From the NCBI RefSeq assembly GCF_003977615.1, contig NZ_RYZR01000003.1, positions 496,001 to 560,000 on the forward strand: DNA of 64,000 nucleotides. Direction: 5' to 3'. Under the pieces are notes generated by a model. The model had not been told where the DNA came from. It did no database searches and was given only the letters and a program-made list of their open reading frames with translations. Positions 17,176 through 25,927 of the stretch are shown here, one piece after another. Each line of letters begins with the position of its first letter. Within the stretch, counting starts at the first letter, position 1. The translations under genes and the position numbers were made by a program. The DNA comes from Dyella dinghuensis. Lineage in GTDB: Bacteria; Pseudomonadota; Gammaproteobacteria; Xanthomonadales; Rhodanobacteraceae.

Positions 17176-18942
17176 TCAGTTTGATTCGTGACCATCGGAT
17201 GACGGTTTTTCGAGAGTTTCGCGCAAGGCAGCCTGCAGGCGCGCATGAACTTTCACCAGGGCGCGCCAGAGCACCACCGCGAGCACCACTGTCACGGCGA
17301 CCAGGAAAACGGCTACACCGCGTGGCGGCAGAATCGCCGACCCCAAGACGCTAACCAGCACCGCCAGCGCCAAAAGTGTTGCCAAAGGAATCAGCCTCGC
17401 AAGAACCTGCCGGATCGCCTGGGTGTAGGAGCCTGCAAATCGCTCCCGAATACCCAACTCGGCCAGCAACATGCCCAGTGCCTCGGCTTTTCGATAGATC
17501 GCGATGAGCAGCGGCAAGGAAAAAAATAAAGCACACGCCCAGATCACCGAATGACGAAGATCGCGATCGAGCCCCCATTGCGTGAATCGATCCGCGTGAT
17601 GGGCATTCACGTACGCACCGATGACGAACAGCGTGACGACCAACGCAATGTTGACGGCTATGTGCCAGAGCAACCGCCGGAACATCGCAGCAAGCGTGGC
17701 GTTTTCGTCAACGGGCCGTAGATTTTCCAGCCAGCCGCTGTAACTGCTCATCAGCAAGCGGAAGGATGTTGGCAAAACGCGCTGCCCTACCCCTGCGATC
17801 ACATCCGTCGAACGCAGCAGATACGGCGAGACAAGCATGCAGATCAACGCAGCCGCTACGGCAATCGGATAGATGAAATCATCGACGGCGTTGAGCGAAA
17901 GTCCAAGCGTGGCGATCACAAACGAGAACTCGCCGATCTGTGCCATGCAAAGACCCGTGCGCAACGATGTTCGCGCATCGTGGCCAATGAAGAACATACC
18001 GACGCTGCAGACCACGCTCTTGCCGATCATGACGGCGAGTGCCACGAAGATCGCCGGCAGCGCGTAATGACTCAATTGAACGGGATCGATTTTCAGGCCA
18101 ATAGCCACGAAAAACAGCGCCGCAAACATGTCACGCAACGGCTCGACCAGATGAATGACGCGCGGCGCGCTGCGTGCCTCGGCCACCACGGCACCGGCGA
18201 GAAAAGCGCCCAACGCGACGCTAAAGCCCAGTCGATCGGCGAGCAGACTCGCACCAAAACAGATGCCCAGCACGCTCACAAGCAGCGTTTCGTCGCGATC
18301 GAAATGTGCGATGTAGTCGACCAGTCGCGGCAAAAGCAGAAGGCCGACGATCATGCCGGCAACCACGAACAAACCCAGATGTCCGATGAGGCTGAAAGCT
18401 GTTCCCGTTTGCACCGTGCCGCGAATCGCTACCGCGGTAAGCAACGTAAGAAGCACGATCGTCAGCATGTCTTCGGCGACCAGCATACCGACCACCAGGC
18501 GCGCAAACGGCCATTGGCGAAGACCGTTTTCGGTCAATGTGCGAGTGGCCACCATGGTCGATGACAGCGACATGATTGCGCCGAGGAACAATGCGCTTCG
18601 ATTACTCCAGCCGAACAGTTGCCCAAGCTCGTAACCGAGCCACAGCATGAAACCAACTTCAACAACGGTGACCAGCAACAACGCACCGCCGACTTGCCGC
18701 AACTTGCGCACGCTGAACTCCAGTCCCAACGTGAACATCAGCAACACCACACCGAGATTGGAGATATCGCCGATCGTGCGCGGATCGGCGACAAGCACGC
18801 CGGGTGTATGCGGACCAATCAGCACACCGGCGAGAATGTAGCCCGGCAAGACCGGCAATCGCAGACGCTGAAAAATCACCGTCGTGGTGCCGGCTACCAG
18901 CATCACAAACGCAAGGTCGCGAACAAAACCGATGTCGTGCAT
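17176..18942 (-). CDS. Kef-type cation:proton antiporter without RCK domain
   Basis: A 588-residue CPA2 family membrane protein. The ATG at 18942 has GAGGA seven bases upstream, better than a TTG at 18960. The antiporter core has about 12 helices with GVLIGPHTPGVL, LLMFTLGLEFS and SLSSTMVATRTL. After about residue 400, where KefB/KefC carry a soluble NAD-binding RCK domain, this protein instead has more hydrophobic segments (near 418-440, 460-480, 512-560) and a short charged tail. It probably exchanges K+ or Na+ for H+ across the inner membrane; the ion and regulation cannot be told from sequence. Confidence 0.88.
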   Translation of the reverse strand: MHDIGFVRDLAFVMLVAGTTTVIFQRLRLPVLPGYILAGVLIGPHTPGVLVADPRTIGDISNLGVVLLMFTLGLEFSVRKLRQVGGALLLVTVVEVGFMLWLGYELGQLFGWSNRSALFLGAIMSLSSTMVATRTLTENGLRQWPFARLVVGMLVAEDMLTIVLLTLLTAVAIRGTVQTGTAFSLIGHLGLFVVAGMIVGLLLLPRLVDYIAHFDRDETLLVSVLGICFGASLLADRLGFSVALGAFLAGAVVAEARSAPRVIHLVEPLRDMFAALFFVAIGLKIDPVQLSHYALPAIFVALAVMIGKSVVCSVGMFFIGHDARTSLRTGLCMAQIGEFSFVIATLGLSLNAVDDFIYPIAVAAALICMLVSPYLLRSTDVIAGVGQRVLPTSFRLLMSSYSGWLENLRPVDENATLAAMFRRLLWHIAVNIALVVTLFVIGAYVNAHHADRFTQWGLDRDLRHSVIWACALFFSLPLLIAIYRKAEALGMLLAELGIRERFAGSYTQAIRQVLARLIPLATLLALAVLVSVLGSAILPPRGVAVFLVAVTVVLAVVLWRALVKVHARLQAALRETLEKPSSDGHESN

Positions 18943-19057
18943 GCGTTTCCTCGCGACCAAGATTCAGTCACAGCTTAAACCGAAGCGTTACCATCGCCCG
19001 GTGATCGCATCACTCGAAATTCTGTTCATCCTGGAGCGCTTTTTTCCAAAAAAACGC

Positions 19058-19086
19058 TTGACGGAAATGTGAACCCATCCTATTCT
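19058..19086 (+). promoter_or_regulatory. Promoter of the tRNA-Ala/Glu/Asp cluster
   Basis: TTGACG (19058-19063), 17-base spacer, TATTCT (19081-19086), 16 bases before tRNA-Ala. An A/T-rich inverted repeat (about 19036-19057) sits directly upstream, where an UP element would lie. Confidence 0.7.
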
Positions 19087-19102
19087 TTCGGGCTTCCAGC
19101 AG

Positions 19103-19178
19103 GGGGCCATAGCTCAGCTGGGAGAGCGCCTGCATGGCATGCAGGAGGTCGGCGGTTCGATCCCGCCTGGCTCCACCA
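19103..19178 (+). tRNA. tRNA-Ala (GGC)
   Basis: A 76-base cloverleaf. The acceptor stem GGGGCCA pairs with TGGCTCC (one G-T pair), with D-stem GCTC/GAGC and anticodon stem CCTGC/GCAGG around loop ATGGCAT. The T-arm contains TTCGATC and CCA is encoded. The anticodon GGC reads alanine codons. First gene of a three-tRNA cluster. Confidence 0.97.
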
Positions 19179-19186
19179 ACATACAC

Positions 19187-19262
19187 GTCCCCATCGTCTA
19201 GAGGCCTAGGACATCACCCTTTCACGGTGGCGACCGGGGTTCGAATCCCCGTGGGGACGCCA
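19187..19262 (+). tRNA. tRNA-Glu (TTC)
   Basis: A 76-base cloverleaf starting GTCCCCATCGTCTAGAGG, with anticodon loop CTTTCAC and the T-arm GGGGTTCGAATCCCC, ending in encoded CCA. Eight bases after tRNA-Ala, in the same transcript. Confidence 0.97.
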
Positions 19263-19321
19263 ACTTTCACGAGTTGGAAATGGACTTAGTATGTTGAAGA
19301 TGTTGGATGGTTGTACAACGC

Positions 19322-19398
19322 GGAGCGGTAGTTCAGTCGGTTAGAATGCTGGCCTGTCACGCCGGAGGTCGCGGGTTCGAGTCCCGTCCGCTCCGCCA
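19322..19398 (+). tRNA. tRNA-Asp (GTC), copy 1
   Basis: A 77-base cloverleaf with acceptor stem GGAGCGG/CCGCTCC, anticodon loop CTGTCAC and encoded CCA. It is identical over its full length to the minus-strand copy at 34224-34300. Confidence 0.97.
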
Positions 19399-19455
19399 TT
19401 TGTTGTCAAACATGTTCTACCAGACATGTTGCTACCAAACATGTAGTCCCAAAAG

Positions 19456-19479
19456 GCTCGCCATCGTGCGAGCTTTTTT
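19456..19479 (+). terminator. Terminator of the tRNA cluster
   Basis: Stem GCTCGC (19456-19461) with GCGAGC (19468-19473), 6-base loop, followed by six T. Confidence 0.85.
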
Positions 19480-19509
19480 GTTGCCCGCGAAACGCTTGCC
19501 TGATCGCAC

Positions 19510-19974
19510 TTATTTGATGGCCGGCGCCAGCGTACTGGCCGAATGGCCCTGCTCCGCCAGATATTCCAGCCAGCGCGCGAGAAAGCCGTTCATCTGCAAG
19601 CGATGCTGAAAAACCGTGTGGGCAGGTGGAAACGGCCCCAACACCTGCCAAAGATGGCGTCCGGGATGGCAATGCAACGCTTCGGCGACATGCGCATCGT
19701 TGTAGACGCGCAACTGCGCCGACGGTGCGCGAAGACCGGTCTGCGTATCGACAAATCCGTAGGTGAGTTCCAGCTCCAGCGTGTACGGATGACATTCCTG
19801 CACCACCAGATGCACCGGCAAACCGTCGTCGACATCCGACACGTAATCGCCGACAGCTAGCTTTTGAGGCGCAAACAGGCGCGTCAGCCGGTGGTAGTTC
19901 TCGGCATAAAGCCCCATCAGGAATTCGAAGCGTCCTGGCAACAGGGCGGCACGGCGGTCGAGCACGGCACTCAT
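19510..19974 (-). CDS. DUF1249 family protein (YqiB-like)
   Basis: A 154-residue cytoplasmic protein. Family features seen are the start (FEFLMGLYAENYHRLTRLF), HLVVQECHPYTLELELTYGF and the C-terminal HRLQMNGFLARWLEYL. It resembles E. coli YqiB, which has no firmly established function. It follows ppsR by 23 bases on the minus strand and converges on the tRNA cluster terminator. Confidence 0.88.
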   Translation of the reverse strand: MSAVLDRRAALLPGRFEFLMGLYAENYHRLTRLFAPQKLAVGDYVSDVDDGLPVHLVVQECHPYTLELELTYGFVDTQTGLRAPSAQLRVYNDAHVAEALHCHPGRHLWQVLGPFPPAHTVFQHRLQMNGFLARWLEYLAEQGHSASTLAPAIK

Positions 19975-19997
19975 GGGCGGTATGGTTACTCCAGCAC

Positions 19998-20813
19998 TTA
20001 GAACATGGTTTTTTCGATACCGAACTGATCGAAGATCTTGCTCGCAATTTCCTCAATCGACACGTGGGTCGTATTGAGGGACGGAATACCTGCTTGCCGC
20101 AACAACCGGTCGGCTTGCTCCAGCTCCCAGCGGCACTGCTTTAACGTAGCGTATCGGCTGCCTGGGCGGCGTTGTTCGCGAATCTGCGCCAGCCGGTTAG
20201 GCTCAATGGTCAATCCGAACAGGCGGCTTTTGTGGGCTCGCAGCTTCGGAGGCAGCTCGAGCTTTTCCAGATCGTCGTCGGTAAGCGGGTAATTGGCGGC
20301 GCTGACGCCATAATGCAAGGCCATGTAGAGGCAAGTAGGTGTTTTTCCTGAGCGGGACACGCCAACAAGGATCAGATCCGCCTGGGAATAATCCACGTCG
20401 ATGCCGTCGTCGTGGCTCAGCGCGTAGTTGGTCGCGTTGATGCGCGCCTCGTATTTGGCGAAGTCCACCAGACCGTGCGAACGGTTCACGGCGCCGGAAT
20501 GGCGTGTGTGCAGCTCATCTTCCAGCGGGCCGATAAAGGGGGCGAACACGTCCAGCATCAGCGCGCCGCTGGTCGCCACGATCTCGCACAGCTGCGGATC
20601 GGCCATCGTATTGACCACGATCGGCCGCTCGCCGCTTTGCGCGTAGCGCGTCTTGATACGTAGTGCGGCGGCTTCCGCTTTGTGGGCATCATCGATGAAG
20701 GGCAAACGGTGTTTCTCGAACTGCACCCCCTCAAACTGCGCAAGAATGCTGTTTCCGATCGTCTCGGCCGTAATACCAGTGGAATCGGAGATGAAAAAAA
20801 CCGAGCGCTGCAT
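19998..20813 (-). CDS. ppsR: PEP synthase regulatory kinase/pyrophosphorylase
   Basis: A 271-residue protein of the DUF299 family, from the ATG at 20813 (MQRSVFFISDSTGITAETIG). The P-loop-like motif GVSRSGKTPTCLYMA is near residue 150. PpsR inactivates PEP synthase by ADP-dependent phosphorylation of a Thr near the catalytic His and reverses this with phosphate. It is divergent from ppsA, its substrate, across a 228-base region, the normal arrangement in gammaproteobacteria. Confidence 0.95.
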   Translation of the reverse strand: MQRSVFFISDSTGITAETIGNSILAQFEGVQFEKHRLPFIDDAHKAEAAALRIKTRYAQSGERPIVVNTMADPQLCEIVATSGALMLDVFAPFIGPLEDELHTRHSGAVNRSHGLVDFAKYEARINATNYALSHDDGIDVDYSQADLILVGVSRSGKTPTCLYMALHYGVSAANYPLTDDDLEKLELPPKLRAHKSRLFGLTIEPNRLAQIREQRRPGSRYATLKQCRWELEQADRLLRQAGIPSLNTTHVSIEEIASKIFDQFGIEKTMF

Positions 20814-21041
20814 GCGTGGGTCCGTGGGCCTTGAGGTTCCTGCCTTGCACCATATCGCAAGCGTGCAAGCCTGTCTTTGCTTGACTAGCACCTGACTGGT
20901 ATGCAGTTGGCGCGGCGCAAAACCGGAATGGTCTTCTTGTGCCGCGCACCATCGGCAGCGGACAATACCAGTTCTTGTGCGGTCCGATTCCCCCTACGCC
21001 GCCTCCCAGTCACACCCTAAAGAGCTCTTGAGGAGACACCC

Positions 21042-23414
21042 TTGAACGATCTGGTGCTTTGGCTCGACCAACTGCGCATGACAGACCTTGGAAAGGTCGG
21101 CGGTAAGAATGCGTCGCTCGGCGAGATGATCGGCAACCTGTCCCAGCTGGGGGTCTCCGTGCCCGGCGGTTTCGCCACCACGGCCGATGCTTTCCAGGAT
21201 TACCTGGAAAAAAGTGGTCTGGCCAAGCGCATCGTCGAGCGCCTCGCCACCCTCGATGTCGATGATGTGGACGCACTGGTCGCCGGCGGCAAGGAAATCC
21301 GGAGCTGGATCGTCGATACCGCCCTGCCCGCCGATCTGGAAAAGGCAATCCGCGATGCCTACGCCAAGCTCTGCAAGGACGCCGGCAGTAACGACATCGC
21401 CGTGGCCGTGCGCTCGTCCGCGACGGCTGAAGACCTGCCCGATGCGTCCTTTGCCGGCCAGCAGGAAACCTTCCTCAACGTCGTCGGCATCGACGACGTG
21501 CTGCACAAGGTGAAGGAAGTCTTCGCATCGCTCTACAACGATCGCGCGATCGCCTATCGCGTGCATCACGGCTTCAAGCACGAAGACGTGTTCCTCTCCG
21601 CAGGCGTGCAATTGATGGTGCGCTCGGATGTGGGCGCGTCGGGTGTGTTGTTCACGCTCGACACCGAATCGGGCTTTCGCGATGTGGTGTTTGTCACCGG
21701 CTCTTACGGCCTCGGCGAAATGGTCGTCCAGGGCGCCGTGAATCCGGATGAGTTCTACGTTTTCAAGCCGACGCTGAAAGAAGGCAAGCCCGCCGTGCTT
21801 CGTCGCAGCCTCGGCGCAAAACAGCAGCGCATGGTGTATTCCAGTGCGCCGGGCGAGCGCGTGCGCATCGAAGAAACACCGGCCGCCGATCGCAACCGTT
21901 TCTGCCTCACCGATGACGAAGTGCAGGAACTGTCCAAGCAAGCATTAGTGATCGAAAAACACTACCAGCGCCCGATGGATATCGAATGGGCGAAGGATGG
22001 AAACACCGGCAAGCTCTACATCGTGCAGGCGCGGCCGGAAACGGTGAAATCGCGTGCCCATGCGACGCAGCTGGAGCGTTTTCATCTCAACGAGAGAGGC
22101 AAGGTGCTCGCCGAAGGCCGCGCGATCGGCCAGAAAATCGGCAGCGGTAAAGCGCGCGTGATTCGCTCGCTGGCCGACATGAACAAAGTGCAGGCCGGCG
22201 ACGTGCTGATCGCCGATATGACCGACCCCGATTGGGAACCGGTGATGAAGCGCGCATCCGCCATCGTGACCAATCGCGGTGGTCGTACGTGCCACGCGGC
22301 GATCATCGCGCGTGAGTTGGGCGTACCTGCCGTCGTCGGCACCGGCAACGCCTTGGATACGATTCCCGACGGCCACGAAGTCACCGTGTCGTGCGCCGAA
22401 GGCGATACCGGCACGATTTATGAAGGGCTGTTGAAGTTCGATCGCGTCACAGCGGATCTGGGCGACATGCCTGAAGCGCCGCTAAAAATCATGATGAACG
22501 TGGCGAATCCGGAACGCGCTTTCGATTTTGGCATGCTGCCCAATGCGGGTATCGGTTTGGCGCGCCTGGAAATGATCATCGCCAGCCACATCGGCGTGCA
22601 TCCGAAGGCGCTGCTCGAATACAAGCTGCAGGACGCCGAAACCAAGGCGAAGATCGATCAGCGCATCGCCGGCTACGCTGATCCGGTGAGCTTCTATGTT
22701 GATCGTCTGGCTGAAGGCATCGCCACCATCGCGGCGTCGGTGTATCCCAAGCCGGTGATTGTGCGCTTGTCGGACTTCAAATCGAACGAATACGCCAACC
22801 TGCTCGGCGGCTCGCGTTACGAACCGCACGAAGAAAATCCGATGATCGGCTATCGCGGCGCCAGCCGTTATGTCGACGCAGGATTCACCGAATCGTTCGG
22901 GCTGGAATGCAAGGCCGTGAAACACGTCCGCGAAGTGATGGGCCTCACCAACGTATGGGTGATGATTCCGTTCGTGCGCACGCTCGACGAGGGCCGCAAG
23001 GTGGTTGAGGTGCTCGGCAAGAACGGCCTCAAGCAAGGCGAGCACGAGCTGAAGATCATCATGATGTGCGAACTGCCCTCGAACGCGCTGTTGGCCGACG
23101 AATTCCTCGACATCTTCGACGGTTTCTCCATCGGCTCCAACGACCTGACGCAGCTCACGCTGGGCCTGGATCGCGATTCGAGCATCGTGGCTCACCTCTT
23201 CGATGAACGCGATCCGGCCGTGAAAAAGCTGCTGTCGATGGCGATCCAGACCGCTCGCAAGCGCGGCAAGTACGTCGGCATCTGCGGCCAGGGCCCGTCG
23301 GATCATCCGGATCTGGCCGAATGGCTGATGGATCAGGGCATCGAATCGGTGTCGCTGAATCCGGACACGGTGGTGGATACCTGGTTGCGTTTGGCCAAGA
23401 AAAAGGCGGGCTGA
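21042..23414 (+). CDS. ppsA: Phosphoenolpyruvate synthase
   Basis: A 790-residue enzyme making PEP from pyruvate and ATP for gluconeogenesis. The start is a TTG at 21042 with GAGGAG six bases upstream. The N-terminal ATP-grasp domain has [10 protein letters not shown] and [24 protein letters not shown]. The phosphohistidine swivel domain has [21 protein letters not shown] (His about 422). The C-terminal PEP/pyruvate barrel contains [16 protein letters not shown]. PpsR, encoded divergently, controls it. A dispersed repeat pair and a strong terminator follow. Confidence 0.98.
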   Translation: MNDLVLWLDQLRMTDLGKVGGKNASLGEMIGNLSQLGVSVPGGFATTADAFQDYLEKSGLAKRIVERLATLDVDDVDALVAGGKEIRSWIVDTALPADLEKAIRDAYAKLCKDAGSNDIAVAVRSSATAEDLPDASFAGQQETFLNVVGIDDVLHKVKEVFASLYNDRAIAYRVHHGFKHEDVFLSAGVQLMVRSDVGASGVLFTLDTESGFRDVVFVTGSYGLGEMVVQGAVNPDEFYVFKPTLKEGKPAVLRRSLGAKQQRMVYSSAPGERVRIEETPAADRNRFCLTDDEVQELSKQALVIEKHYQRPMDIEWAKDGNTGKLYIVQARPETVKSRAHATQLERFHLNERGKVLAEGRAIGQKIGSGKARVIRSLADMNKVQAGDVLIADMTDPDWEPVMKRASAIVTNRGGRTCHAAIIARELGVPAVVGTGNALDTIPDGHEVTVSCAEGDTGTIYEGLLKFDRVTADLGDMPEAPLKIMMNVANPERAFDFGMLPNAGIGLARLEMIIASHIGVHPKALLEYKLQDAETKAKIDQRIAGYADPVSFYVDRLAEGIATIAASVYPKPVIVRLSDFKSNEYANLLGGSRYEPHEENPMIGYRGASRYVDAGFTESFGLECKAVKHVREVMGLTNVWVMIPFVRTLDEGRKVVEVLGKNGLKQGEHELKIIMMCELPSNALLADEFLDIFDGFSIGSNDLTQLTLGLDRDSSIVAHLFDERDPAVKKLLSMAIQTARKRGKYVGICGQGPSDHPDLAEWLMDQGIESVSLNPDTVVDTWLRLAKKKAG

Positions 23415-23456
23415 TATCGGTTAACAAAAGCCAGCCAGGCGCAGTCTTGCTCTTTA

Positions 23457-23565
23457 GCTCGTCATTCCGGCGAAGGCCGGAATCCAGTGTCGACAAGCTC
23501 CAGACGTGCTCATACACATCAAGCGATATCGCTACTGGATTCCGGCCTTCGCCGGAATGACGAGC
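23457..23565. repeat. Perfect 32-bp inverted repeat pair (REP-like/dRS3-like)
   Basis: Bases 23457-23488 (GCTCGTCATTCCGGCGAAGG onwards) and 23534-23565 are perfect reverse complements, 45 bases apart. Each arm contains its own short palindrome, ATTCCGGC/GCCGGAAT. The sequence resembles dispersed intergenic repeats of the ATTCC(C/G)GCGAA type known from Neisseria (dRS3) and many Xanthomonadales. It lies between ppsA and the S26 peptidase. It could form a cruciform or mRNA-stabilising hairpin. No other copy was noticed in this window. Confidence 0.75.
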
Positions 23566-23571
23566 AAGAGC

Positions 23572-23609
23572 GAAACGGGGGCGGTGAAAACACCGCCCCC
23601 GTTTCTTTT
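23572..23609 (+). terminator. Strong rho-independent terminator after ppsA
   Basis: A perfect 15-bp GC-rich stem (23572-23586 with 23591-23605), loop AAAA, followed by TTTT. It is downstream of ppsA and the repeat pair. Confidence 0.9.
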
Positions 23610-23707
23610 GACATGACTTCAGGCCTAGAAACTACGAAACGTTCGCGCTGTCCATTTTTGGAACGGAATAAACAAACCGATCCAGAGCCGACAAAAGCGA
23701 GGGCGCC

Positions 23708-24403
23708 ATGCGCGGATTGATGCAACTCCTTTACAGAAACAAAGGATTCATCGTCTTCATGATCGGCATGGTGATGTTCCGCAGCGCCCTCGCCGATTGG
23801 AGCGTTGTACCCACCGGATCCATGCAGCCGACCATCCAGATTGGCGATCGCATCTTCGTCGATAAGGCCGCCTACGACATCCGCGTTCCGCTCACGCACA
23901 TCTCGCTTTGGCACATCGCCGATCCACAGCGCGGCGATATCGTCGTGCTCGATTCACACGCCGCGAATGAGCGATTGGTGAAACGCGTGATTGGTATTCC
24001 CGGTGATGAGATTGCGCTGCGTGGAAACGTGCTTTACGTCAACGGCGTCGCCGCCACATATTCGCCAACCGCCGTGCAAGGCATTCACGACGACATCGGC
24101 GATCACGCGCTCTATGAAGTGGAACACGCCGGCAACGTGCAGCATCTCGTCCGACTCTCGCTCTACCGTCCCAGTGAGATGCGCGACTTCGGCCCCGTCA
24201 GGGTGCCTGCCCGGCAATACCTGCTGATGGGCGACAACCGCGACAACAGCATGGACTCGCGCTACCTGGGCTTTTTCCCGCGCAACGAGATCATCGGGCG
24301 CTCGCGTTACGTCGCCCTGTCGCTGGATCCGGACAACCACTATTTGCCGCGAGAAAAGCGCTTCGGCGCGCGCCTGGACAGCGTCGCACTAGCACCGCAA
24401 TAG
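23708..24403 (+). CDS. Second, short signal peptidase I (S26 family)
   Basis: A 231-residue S26 peptidase paralogous to lepB at 2636-3535. One N-terminal membrane segment (about residues 12-29) is followed by the catalytic Ser in VPTGSMQPT (S38) and Lys in RLVKRVIGIPGD (K92). The box MGDNRDNSMDSRY is present. It lacks the second membrane segment and most of the large insertion of LepB. The ATG at 23708 has GAGGGCG upstream. It stands alone between ppsA and tRNA-Ser, so its substrates cannot be inferred from neighbours. The catalytic dyad suggests it is active. Confidence 0.9.
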   Translation: MRGLMQLLYRNKGFIVFMIGMVMFRSALADWSVVPTGSMQPTIQIGDRIFVDKAAYDIRVPLTHISLWHIADPQRGDIVVLDSHAANERLVKRVIGIPGDEIALRGNVLYVNGVAATYSPTAVQGIHDDIGDHALYEVEHAGNVQHLVRLSLYRPSEMRDFGPVRVPARQYLLMGDNRDNSMDSRYLGFFPRNEIIGRSRYVALSLDPDNHYLPREKRFGARLDSVALAPQ

Positions 24404-24426
24404 CCCCAAAACGGCCCCGCCGCCTG

Positions 24427-24455
24427 TTGTCATGATTCCGCTCAGCACGTATCAT
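24427..24455 (+). promoter_or_regulatory. Promoter of tRNA-Ser
   Basis: TTGTCA (24427-24432), 17-base spacer, TATCAT (24450-24455), 32 bases before the tRNA. Confidence 0.65.
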
Positions 24456-24487
24456 GTCCGGCTCGCGTGGACCACACGCACCCTTTT

Positions 24488-24578
<91 letters not shown>

Positions 24579-24598
24579 CTACGTCAAGTAGTTACAAG

Positions 24599-24624
24599 AT
24601 CCCGGCCTGGTGCCGGGATTTTTG
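24599..24624 (+). terminator. Terminator of tRNA-Ser
   Basis: Stem 24599-24606 with 24612-24619 (ATCCCGGC/GCCGGGAT), 5-base loop, followed by a T-run. Confidence 0.85.
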
Positions 24625-24886
24625 TTTCTTGCATTGCTGACTCGGGTGTCCAGCCTTGGACAAACCGTTACTTGTGGGCGACATGACTCTTTGCACGCGA
24701 CATGAATCGTCCGTATTCCTAGCCTTCATGTGAGTCGTCGCAGGGCTGCGGTTCGACTACCGGGGCATTCCAATTATCGGATAGGTGCAAAACCTACGGT
24801 CAGTGCAGCCAGCTGTCTGGTTCGGCAAACGCTACACCGCAATCTGCAAAACCAAGCGAATCGTTGATCACTAGGGGAGCGTTGGC
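24625..24886. other. Intergenic stretch with no recognised gene
   Basis: No gene or clear promoter is seen. GCGACATGA occurs twice (24678-24686 and 24697-24705), which may be a remnant of an insertion-sequence end. A short hairpin (GTCCA/TGGAC) lies near 24648-24661. The ribosome site of the CPBP gene (GGGGAG) is at the right edge. Confidence 0.4.
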
Positions 24887-25726
24887 ATGGCACTTGATGA
24901 CAAGGCAGCTCGTAGCCGGAATCTACGCTCGATGGCGCTGTATCTGGCGGTCGCATTCGTTATGGCGTGGGCGTTGTGGTTTGTTGCGTGGCTGATCAGC
25001 CAGCACAAGCTCTCGCTGCCGATCTTTCCGGTGCTGGTGGTGGGCTCCTTCGGCCCCTTCGTTGGGGCGCTGGTCACAACCTTGGCCGACGGTGGCCCTC
25101 GGCGCGCGCTGCGGTTTTTCGCCCGTGGTTTCGATCCGCGCATGGGCTGGGCGGTATTCCTGGTGTCGTTCTTCCTGATGCCGATCCTGGCCATCATCGT
25201 GGAGCTTGTGCATGCGAGGCTGGTGCACGGGGCACCGCACTTCACGATGAGCCTGTCAGAACTGCCGCTGAGCTACGTTTTCCTGTTTCTTATCGGTGGA
25301 ACGCTGGCGGAGGAGTACGGCTGGTCGCTGCTGTCGGACAAGCTTGACAGCGTCCTGCCGCTCAAAAGCGCCACGTTGCTGCTCGGCGTCATCTGGGCTC
25401 TGTGGCACCTGCCCCTGTTTTTCATCATTACGCCGGGTGCGATCCAGGGGTACACGCCCTTCTATATTTTCCTTATCGCAACCGTCGCCATGCGTTTCCT
25501 GTTCGCCTGGGCCTATCATCGGGGCGGCTACAATATCCTGTCGAATATGTTGTTTCACACGGCGTCGAATATGGCCTACAGCATCGTGGCGGTGGCGCCA
25601 TCGCCGGAGGATATGTCGACGGGCCGGCTGTGGATGTTCGCCGGCCTGACCATCGTCTCCGCCGTTGTGCTCTGGGTCATCGCTCCGCTTCACCCGGGGA
25701 AGCCGCCGAACGATGTTCCGGCCTGA
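24887..25726 (+). CDS. CPBP family intramembrane metalloprotease-like protein
   Basis: A 279-residue protein with about eight hydrophobic segments. Family motif 1 is AEEYGWS (E142, E143), motif 2 has ALWHLP (H174) and motif 3 is NMLFHTASN (about residue 225). The usual EExxxR motif has Ser (S147) in place of Arg. CPBP proteins are inner-membrane proteases related to CAAX prenyl endopeptidases; roles include bacteriocin self-immunity and maturation of membrane proteins. No peptide gene or transporter is adjacent. The ATG at 24887 is preceded by GGGGAG. It is flanked by tRNA-Ser and a terminator, so it is probably monocistronic. Confidence 0.85.
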   Translation: MALDDKAARSRNLRSMALYLAVAFVMAWALWFVAWLISQHKLSLPIFPVLVVGSFGPFVGALVTTLADGGPRRALRFFARGFDPRMGWAVFLVSFFLMPILAIIVELVHARLVHGAPHFTMSLSELPLSYVFLFLIGGTLAEEYGWSLLSDKLDSVLPLKSATLLLGVIWALWHLPLFFIITPGAIQGYTPFYIFLIATVAMRFLFAWAYHRGGYNILSNMLFHTASNMAYSIVAVAPSPEDMSTGRLWMFAGLTIVSAVVLWVIAPLHPGKPPNDVPA

Positions 25727-25770
25727 CTCAGAGCGCCCCGCCGAAAACACGCCATGAAAGAAAGACATCT

Positions 25771-25796
25771 AAGCCGCTGATTCAGCGGCTTTTCTT
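25771..25796 (+). terminator. Terminator after the CPBP gene
   Basis: Stem AGCCGCTG (25772-25779) with CAGCGGCT, loop ATT, followed by TTTTCTTT. Confidence 0.85.
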
Positions 25797-25927
25797 TGCA
25801 CAAGTCTTTCACGCGCCGGCGCACAGATCGGCCAATCACTGGTCAACAAATACGCAAAACATGGTCCACATGCGCAAAAAAACGTGGCAGAGTAACCCTC
25901 TCTGCCGGCCAGCGGAGCGCGATTGCC

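Noticed and set aside
24752-24776. T-arm-like sequence (GCGGTTCGACTACCGG, then TTCCA) as a tRNA fragment
   Set aside because: The arms do not pair properly and no acceptor or anticodon stem lies upstream.
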